In this document: positions 58,781 through 64,000 of the stretch, piece after piece | Numbering within the stretch: position 1 is the stretch's first letter | How the letters are laid out: the number at the start of each line of letters is the position of its first letter | Assembly: GCA_016713025.1 (NCBI GenBank) | Contig: JADJPZ010000003.1 | Span: 310,001-374,000, forward strand | Length of the DNA: 64,000 nucleotides | Direction: 5' to 3' | DNA from: Saprospiraceae bacterium | GTDB taxonomy: Bacteria > Bacteroidota > Bacteroidia > Chitinophagales > Saprospiraceae | The notes under the pieces: model-generated | Told to the model about the DNA's origin: nothing | What the model saw: the letters and a program-made list of their open reading frames with translations, nothing else | Database searches by the model: none | Made by a program: the position numbers and the translations under genes

Positions 58781-59377
58781 GTGTCTAAAAGTAAAAGTGA
58801 GCAAATTTTTGAAGAAGAATTGTTTCCCCACATGGAAGCATTAAAGACTTTTGCATACCACCTTACTTACAATGAAGATGATGCTAATGATTTGGTACAG
58901 GAGACCTATCTAAAAGCACATAAATTTTTAGAAAATTATGATGCGGGAACTAATGCGAAGGCTTGGTTGTTTAAGATACTTAAGAATGCATATATAAACG
59001 AATACCGGAAAAAAATCAGGCAACCAATCAAGGTTGATATTGATGAAGTATCGGGTTACAAGGATAGTGAAGAAGGAAGTAAAGGTGCATATAATGATAT
59101 ACGCCAGGATATATTTGATAATTCAATGGGGGATGAGGTAACAATAGCGCTCAATGCGCTTCCTTATGAATTCAGGACAGTAATTCTTCTATGCGATATT
59201 GAACATTTTTCATACGAAGAAATTGCCAAAATCCTTGAACTGCCGATTGGGACTGTCAGATCAAGACTATTCAGAGCTCGGAATATGCTAAAAGAAATGC
59301 TCAAAAAATATGCACTCAGGATGGGTTATAAAGATATGAGAGGGCCTAAGAAACACGATATAAACGAAGAAGAGTAA
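58781..59377 (+). CDS. ECF-type RNA polymerase sigma factor
   Basis: 198 residues from a GTG start (MSKSKSEQIFEEELFPHMEAL); the next in-frame ATG would cut into region 2. Sigma region 2 covers about 10-85 (YNEDDANDLVQETYLKAHKF, AWLFKILKNAYINEYRKK). Region 4 is at about 120-180 (LNALPYEFRTVILLCDIEHF, SYEEIAKILELPIGTVRSRLFRAR). It should direct a specific stress or envelope regulon. A small protein gene 76 bp downstream is its likely partner. Confidence 0.94.
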   Translation: MSKSKSEQIFEEELFPHMEALKTFAYHLTYNEDDANDLVQETYLKAHKFLENYDAGTNAKAWLFKILKNAYINEYRKKIRQPIKVDIDEVSGYKDSEEGSKGAYNDIRQDIFDNSMGDEVTIALNALPYEFRTVILLCDIEHFSYEEIAKILELPIGTVRSRLFRARNMLKEMLKKYALRMGYKDMRGPKKHDINEEE

Positions 59378-59453
59378 ATAAAGCCAGGCATTTTTACACG
59401 AAAACTTGCATCCTGAGTATTGTAAAATAATGAATTGTTAAAAATAAAAAAAC

Positions 59454-59684
59454 ATGAGAAGTTTTGACTCGGTAAAATCACTTCGCCAACAGATAAATTT
59501 ATATCTTGACAATGAATTGTCAGCTGAAGATCAAAAAACTTTTATAACTCAGGTCGAGTCAGATCCTAAATCCACACGGATACTCAATAGTGAGAAGGAT
59601 TTTAGAGAGTTTGTGCGCAATAATGTCAAAAGACCTTCAGTTACTCCTGATTTCATCAGAGATTTAAAAAACAGAATTCGTTAA
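59454..59684 (+). CDS. Small anti-sigma-like partner protein
   Basis: 76 residues (MRSFDSVKSLRQQINLYLDNELSAEDQKTFITQVESDP...). The segment INLYLDNELSAEDQ is the helix usual at the start of anti-sigma factor domains (zf-HC2-like), but the zinc-binding His/Cys residues are absent and there is no membrane helix. It follows the ECF sigma gene, so a role in holding the sigma factor is likely from context. How release would be triggered is not visible. Confidence 0.7.
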   Translation: MRSFDSVKSLRQQINLYLDNELSAEDQKTFITQVESDPKSTRILNSEKDFREFVRNNVKRPSVTPDFIRDLKNRIR

Positions 59685-60062
59685 GATACTATAATGGGTT
59701 TTTAAATTTTTACCTTTTGATATAAGAATGATCAAAATCGGTTTTCTGCCTACCATGTCAGTTTCTATTTCAATCTTTGTTTTGCTGATAGTGCTAAAGA
59801 ATATTTTTGGGTAAATCCCAAAATTGCGCTTTAATAAAAATTCCTTTTGTATTGCCTCATTACATGCCTAATCAACAGGCAGTCATAAAGCGCGACAAAA
59901 TGAAACACACAGCAATTGTATGAAAAAATGGGGTGTATTTCAAGTTTTTGCTACACATTAAAAATCATCATATTTTTATTGCGCGATTCGGGCAAGATGT
60001 CTATAAATACAGCATCGCGCAGTAGATCTTTTAAGAGGCAGACTCACATTACATTGAAATTA
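59685..60062 (+). other. Gene-poor stretch with a possible 28-residue hydrophobic ORF
   Basis: 59728-59814 encodes MIKIGFLPTMSVSISIFVLL then IVLKNIFG and a stop: one predicted transmembrane segment, no clear ribosome-binding site. Beyond it the DNA has no frame or repeat until the MITE copy at 60063. Confidence 0.3.
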
Positions 60063-60215
60063 GAGTATGTTTAAATTTTTATTGCCTTAAAATCAATGTA
60101 TTATGAACCTGGCTTCAAAACAATCGCCTTATTTAGTTCACTAAATGCGTTGATTATTTTATCGCCAGAACCATAATCTCTTGATTTACAACTAAGAAAA
60201 ATTTTAAACATATTC
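60063..60215. repeat. 153-bp MITE-like element, copy 2
   Basis: The same length and arms as copy 1 at 18844, with a limited number of substitutions. It is flanked by TTA on both sides (60060-60062 and 60216-60218), a 3-bp duplication of TNA form. It lies 40 bp behind the stop of the serine hydrolase gene. Confidence 0.88.
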
Positions 60216-60253
60216 TTAGGGAAGTACAATCTTTAGTTAATCCCATATATATA

Positions 60254-61348
60254 TTAATGAGTTTCCTCATGCATTTTCCTGTATGAAAAATCCTTAGATA
60301 ACCACCCAAATGATTTCAGAGCTTTTTCAATAAGTAAAAAAGAATCATGATGATCGGCAAGATTTGTAAAATAAACAATGGCCATCTCCTTTTCAGGTAT
60401 TTCTATAACAATATTGCTGAAACCACATGTTGCACCTGAATGAAGAATAACTTTAGGAATATTATTCTTATCATGTTCATAAAACCATCCATAAGCGTAA
60501 GCATGTTGATCTGTGATAGTAGACGATGATGATTGGATCATTTTATTAAAGTCCATGCCTAGAATTCTCTTCCTTCCTAGATACCATTTACTATAGTCAT
60601 TAAGTGAAGTATAAAGTCCTCCATCGCCCAATGTTGCACTGGTCAGGCTTTGATCTCTGAATACTATTTTTCCTTCCTTATCCCTGGCATATCCATAGAC
60701 CCTGTTATTAATATTAGGGCCATACCAAACGGTATTTTTCATGCCCAATGGATTAAAAATATATTGCTTACAAAAATCGTGTAATGTCATATCAGAAGCC
60801 TTTTCTACTATCAATGCCAATATACAATAAGCTGTGTTTGAATACTTAAATTTTTCACCGGGAACAAAGTATGTTTTTTCGATTCCTTTTACCATATTTA
60901 ATATGTCCAGGTCGGACAATTGAATTTTCATACTATCATCAATGAGCTCTTCATAATCCTTAATCCCTGAAGTGTGAGTCAACAAATGATGGACTGTAAC
61001 CTTTTCCCCTACAGAAGGTGAAAACTCAGGAAAAAAATCTGAGAGTGGTTGTTGCAGATTCAATTTCTTTTGTTGTTCAAGTAAAAAAATAGCGCCCGCA
61101 GTAAATTGTTTGCTTACAGATGCCATCCGGTAATTACTCCTTTTGTCAGATTTTATCGATGATTCTTTTTTCAAATTTCCGACAGAATTTTGATAAATAA
61201 TCTTTCCTTTACTGATAACCATCAGACTATATGATTGCCCTGTAGAATTGTGCTGTTCATTTAAAATTTTATCCAATCCGACATTTAAATTTTGACTGTT
61301 CACAGAAAGAGATAATATCGTAAATAAACCATATAATTGAGTTCTCAT
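60254..61348 (-). CDS. Serine hydrolase of the beta-lactamase class C / penicillin-binding family
   Basis: 364 residues with a signal peptide (MRTQLYGLFTILSLSVNSQ). The nucleophile motif is S77-V-S-K80 in YRMASVSKQFTAGAIFLLEQQ; the second motif is Y169-S-N in FKYSNTAYCILALIVE, and HSGATCGFSN takes the place of the KTG motif. These enzymes include esterases, peptidases acting on D-amino acids and beta-lactamases; resistance cannot be concluded from sequence. It is monocistronic, divergent from the DinB-like gene. Confidence 0.93.
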   Translation of the reverse strand: MRTQLYGLFTILSLSVNSQNLNVGLDKILNEQHNSTGQSYSLMVISKGKIIYQNSVGNLKKESSIKSDKRSNYRMASVSKQFTAGAIFLLEQQKKLNLQQPLSDFFPEFSPSVGEKVTVHHLLTHTSGIKDYEELIDDSMKIQLSDLDILNMVKGIEKTYFVPGEKFKYSNTAYCILALIVEKASDMTLHDFCKQYIFNPLGMKNTVWYGPNINNRVYGYARDKEGKIVFRDQSLTSATLGDGGLYTSLNDYSKWYLGRKRILGMDFNKMIQSSSSTITDQHAYAYGWFYEHDKNNIPKVILHSGATCGFSNIVIEIPEKEMAIVYFTNLADHHDSFLLIEKALKSFGWLSKDFSYRKMHEETH

Positions 61349-61584
61349 GTCATTCTAAAATTATTTAAAAAATCAAATATAAACGAACTTTAAATTTCAA
61401 TAGTATTAACCTGAATTTAAAATAATAAATTCTCAATTAAATAACTAAAACTGCCACAAACAACAACCTGAAAATGTCACAGCATAAAGAATAATCATCA
61501 AAGTTAAAACAATTTTGTTGCAGAACTTTGTTATGTGTAATAAATATCTCCTAATCCTATTTTGTGCAAACTAAAAAATCGGCA

Positions 61585-62193
61585 ATGAAAAACAAATCTT
61601 TAAGGTATTTTGCATTACAATTATTTATCATTTTATCTATCAACGTGCAGGGACAAAAAGAAATAAAAAATGACTCTCTACCCTTTCAGGATATCACCGA
61701 TTACCCAAATTCATATTCAAGTGAAAATATAGTGGCCAGAATGATAGATGGACTTGGATTCAGGTTTTTTTGGGCAACTGAAGGACTTACAGATGCAGAT
61801 TTATCTTTTCGCCCCAATCCTGATGCCAGATCTTCAGATGACACTATAGATCACATTTTGGGACTTTCTGGAATGATTATCAACACTATAAAAAACAAAC
61901 CCAACTTGACATCAGGAGATGAAACGTCGCCAAAAACTTTTTCAGAGAAAAGGAAATCAGTTCTTATCAACTTATTTGAAGCGAGGCAACTACTTGCCAC
62001 CTCAGTAAAAGTTGAAGACGTTAAAATTGTCTTTGTAAGAAATAATATCAGGACAGAATTGCCTGTCTGGAATCTGATCAACGGGCCTATTGCGGATGCC
62101 ATCTGGCATACTGGCCAAATAGCATCATTTCGCCGAGCTTCCGGAAATCCATTCAGTGCCAAAGTGAACCTAATGATGGGAAAATTGAGATAA
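61585..62193 (+). CDS. DinB-family protein with signal peptide
   Basis: About 202 residues starting at MKNKSLRYFALQLFIILS; a GTG 7 codons earlier is less likely because the hydrophobic stretch ending at INVQGQ then forms a normal signal peptide. The DinB-type four-helix bundle is seen in GFRFFWATEGLTDADLSFRP, a metal-ligand-like DDTIDHILGLSGMI, and the closing AIWHTGQIASFRRASG with a conserved His. DinB-like proteins bind metal and include thiol-dependent transferases. Exported members are uncommon, and the function is unknown. Confidence 0.85.
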   Translation: MKNKSLRYFALQLFIILSINVQGQKEIKNDSLPFQDITDYPNSYSSENIVARMIDGLGFRFFWATEGLTDADLSFRPNPDARSSDDTIDHILGLSGMIINTIKNKPNLTSGDETSPKTFSEKRKSVLINLFEARQLLATSVKVEDVKIVFVRNNIRTELPVWNLINGPIADAIWHTGQIASFRRASGNPFSAKVNLMMGKLR

Positions 62194-62268
62194 ATTTGTG
62201 ATAATTGATATGTTATTTTGTACAGTGTTTCAAGAACTTTATCGTATTTATAAAAATCTTTGAAAATA

Positions 62269-62970
62269 ATGTCCATAGCCATCATAGAAGACGATCCCAA
62301 TATCAGGAGTCTTATAAAAATAGTTCTTTCACCATTGAATGTACCGATCGACGAATACGATAATGGGTGGAAGGGACTAGATGCACTTGCTCAAAAAAAA
62401 TATAGTTTACTCGTACTTGACCTGATGTTGCCCGGCGTCAATGGCGTGGAAATCTGTAGAAAAGTCAGACAGACCAATAATCAAATGCCTATACTAATGC
62501 TTACAGCAAAATCTGAGGAAGAAGATAAAATTGCAGGATTAGACATAGGCGCGGATGATTACCTGACAAAACCATTCAGCAATGGAGAATTACTCGCTAG
62601 GGTAAAAGCACTACTCAGAAGATCAGAAGCAAAATCTGTTTCCGATAAAAAGGAAAATCAAATCATCTCAATAGGTAGTTTGAAGCTGGATATTTCAAAT
62701 CGGGTACTTATAAAAAACGATATTGAAATCAGCCTAACGGCCAAAGAGTTTGACCTTATTCATCTTTTTATGTCCAATGCCGGTAGGAATTTTACTAGAA
62801 TGGAAGTTCTGGAAAGGGTTTGGGGAGAACATTTTGAAGGATTGGAGCATACGGTCAACTCCAACATCAACAGATTAAGAAGTAAAATAGAGGAAGATCC
62901 AGCAAAGCCAAATTATCTTGTGACAGTATGGGGATTGGGCTATAAATTCAATAAAAATCCTGAAACCTGA
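62269..62970 (+). CDS. OmpR/PhoB-type response regulator
   Basis: 233 residues from ATG; a TTG three codons earlier is in frame. The receiver domain has IIEDDPNIR, phosphoacceptor D51 in LLVLDLMLPG, LTAKSEEED and the Lys of YLTKPFSNGELLARVKAL. A winged-helix DNA-binding domain occupies about 130-230 (SLTAKEFDLIHLFMSNAGR, VNSNINRLRSKIEEDP, VWGLGYKF). It is followed after 2 nt by its histidine kinase gene, a classic two-component pair. Confidence 0.95.
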   Translation: MSIAIIEDDPNIRSLIKIVLSPLNVPIDEYDNGWKGLDALAQKKYSLLVLDLMLPGVNGVEICRKVRQTNNQMPILMLTAKSEEEDKIAGLDIGADDYLTKPFSNGELLARVKALLRRSEAKSVSDKKENQIISIGSLKLDISNRVLIKNDIEISLTAKEFDLIHLFMSNAGRNFTRMEVLERVWGEHFEGLEHTVNSNINRLRSKIEEDPAKPNYLVTVWGLGYKFNKNPET

Positions 62971-62972
62971 TC

Positions 62973-64000
62973 ATGATCAATTCTAATATCTGGAAAAACA
63001 AAAGGCTACGGCAAATCCTGCTTCTTGTAAGTGGTTCTATTGTTATTCTATGGATGATAATGGCTATCCTTTTTTACAACTTTACAGTATCAAAATATGA
63101 ACGATCTACGCTTATGAGGCTAGCTGGCATTGCCAATTCTCTGGCATTACAAATAGATGGTGATGAGCACAAAAAACTTTTTCAAATCCATAAAGCGAAA
63201 GATGACATTTTAAATATCGAACAAGATGTATTGTACTTTAAATTGCACCGCCTTTTGAAATCCAATTTTATAGCCAATATGCTCAAAAGTCCAATATATA
63301 CTATTTCATCTAATGGAAGTGATATGTTTTATGAGTTTGGCGTAACTTCTGATAGTGTTCCTTATTATCGGCATCCATATAAGTCATACCATCCTACACT
63401 CAATGAAAACTATAAAGTTGGCGGTATGATACCAGAGTATAAAGATGAGTTCGGTATGTGGTTATCGGCATTTGCTCCTATTAAAGACAGCCAAGGAAGT
63501 ACTGTGGCAGTAGTCATGGTCGATGAAAAACTTGATATTTTTCTTGCGTCTGTAAGGTCAGAACTACTAAAAGCATTTTTTATATCCATTGCTGTCTTTA
63601 GTATCATGATCATATTGCTCCTTTGGCAAATGAGAAAGATACTCACAAGAGAACAAAAGGATAAAAACATCATCGAAGAATCAAGCACTGAAATCAACAG
63701 GATGAATAGAGAATTGTCAGTAGCCAATGCAAAACTAAGTAGTCTCGATCTATTCAGAAAGGAAATGATTTCCAATATTTCCCATGATCTGCGTACTCCA
63801 ATGGCAAGTATTATAGGATTTTTGGATTTGGTAAGAAATCAGCAATCTGCCATATCTGATGAAGACAAAAGCAAATTTATCAATGTTGCCTATGCTGAAA
63901 CTAAGAGACTCAACAACTTAATATCTGATCTTTTTGAGTTGAGTAAACTGGAATCAGGGCAAGTCAAAATCAATCCTGAAGCATTTAATATCTATGAACT
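62973..64000 (+). CDS. Sensor histidine kinase, C-terminus beyond the window
   Basis: 342 codons are visible, open to the window end. An N-terminal transmembrane helix (ILLLVSGSIVILWMIMAILFY) precedes a periplasmic domain of about 160 residues, a second helix (AFFISIAVFSIMIILLLW, near 192-209), a coiled linker, and the HisKA domain with His271 in SNISHDLRTPMASIIGFLDL. The HATPase domain is cut off. It overlaps no other gene and follows its regulator by 2 nt. The sensed signal is unknown. Confidence 0.93.
   Translation, partial: MINSNIWKNKRLRQILLLVSGSIVILWMIMAILFYNFTVSKYERSTLMRLAGIANSLALQIDGDEHKKLFQIHKAKDDILNIEQDVLYFKLHRLLKSNFIANMLKSPIYTISSNGSDMFYEFGVTSDSVPYYRHPYKSYHPTLNENYKVGGMIPEYKDEFGMWLSAFAPIKDSQGSTVAVVMVDEKLDIFLASVRSELLKAFFISIAVFSIMIILLLWQMRKILTREQKDKNIIEESSTEINRMNRELSVANAKLSSLDLFRKEMISNISHDLRTPMASIIGFLDLVRNQQSAISDEDKSKFINVAYAETKRLNNLISDLFELSKLESGQVKINPEAFNIYE

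Overview
The window reads as a chromosomal segment of a Bacteroidota bacterium, most likely a Saprospiria- or Chitinophagia-like lineage. The grounds are several very large secreted proteins with type IX secretion (T9SS) C-terminal sorting domains of both type A and type B, a PorP/SprF-like protein next to an OmpA/PD40 protein, a TonB-dependent receptor paired with a LytTR two-component system, an AT-rich genome with TAnnTTTG-like promoter boxes, and gliding-motility-type (CHU_C) cargo. The placement is inferred from gene content, since no rRNA or tRNA gene was found.

Layout. 1-726: the 5' part of a thiolase gene, then a cluster of 39-41 bp dispersed repeats. 1284-7967: a 2227-residue secreted protein ending in dockerin-like, cohesin-like and T9SS domains. 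8539-9748: two paralogous membrane-anchored proteins. 9.8-12 kb: a tandem-repeat/REP region holding IS110-type copy 1. 12.0-13.95 kb: a group IIC intron placed directly behind the terminator of the next gene. 14.0-23.6 kb: two neighbouring T9SS cargo genes, a sortilin/BNR-repeat protein and an M36 metalloprotease, which share a nearly identical 2.2 kb C-terminal array of seven fibronectin-III-like repeats. 24.1-25.8 kb: IS110-type copy 2, in the same position of another tandem repeat. 26-29.3 kb: pcm, a cutA with an in-frame stop, pfkA and an N-acetylglucosamine-kinase-like gene, with a 97-98 bp tandem repeat. 29.5-32.1 kb: a TIR-bounded element that carries a second, different group II intron and is itself inserted in a REP-type repeat. 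32.5-34.8 kb: 3-hydroxyacyl-CoA dehydrogenase and a class III CoA-transferase. 34.9-44.3 kb: the PorP - OmpA/PD40 - giant PKD/CHU_C gene trio. 44.3-48.8 kb: folC-ubiX-ubiD and a Doc toxin with a probable antitoxin. 48.9-52.2 kb: M3 peptidase lipoprotein and sialidase-like lipoprotein. 53-58.4 kb: a small unknown gene pair and the TonB-dependent receptor/LytS/LytR operon. 58.8-64 kb: ECF sigma factor with a small partner, serine hydrolase, DinB-like protein, and an OmpR/histidine kinase pair cut by the window end.

The most interesting part is the mobile-element biology. Two IS110-family copies sit at the same point of short repeats, and each time an unoccupied repeat unit lies beside the occupied one, so the target and both element ends can be read directly. 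The conserved 5' noncoding region of the element folds into hairpins and carries a 10-nt match to the target, as expected for a bridge RNA. The transposase is split by the same -1 frameshift in both copies. Two group II introns of different classes use different landing sites. At least four further families of short palindromic or MITE-like repeats are scattered through the intergenic regions.
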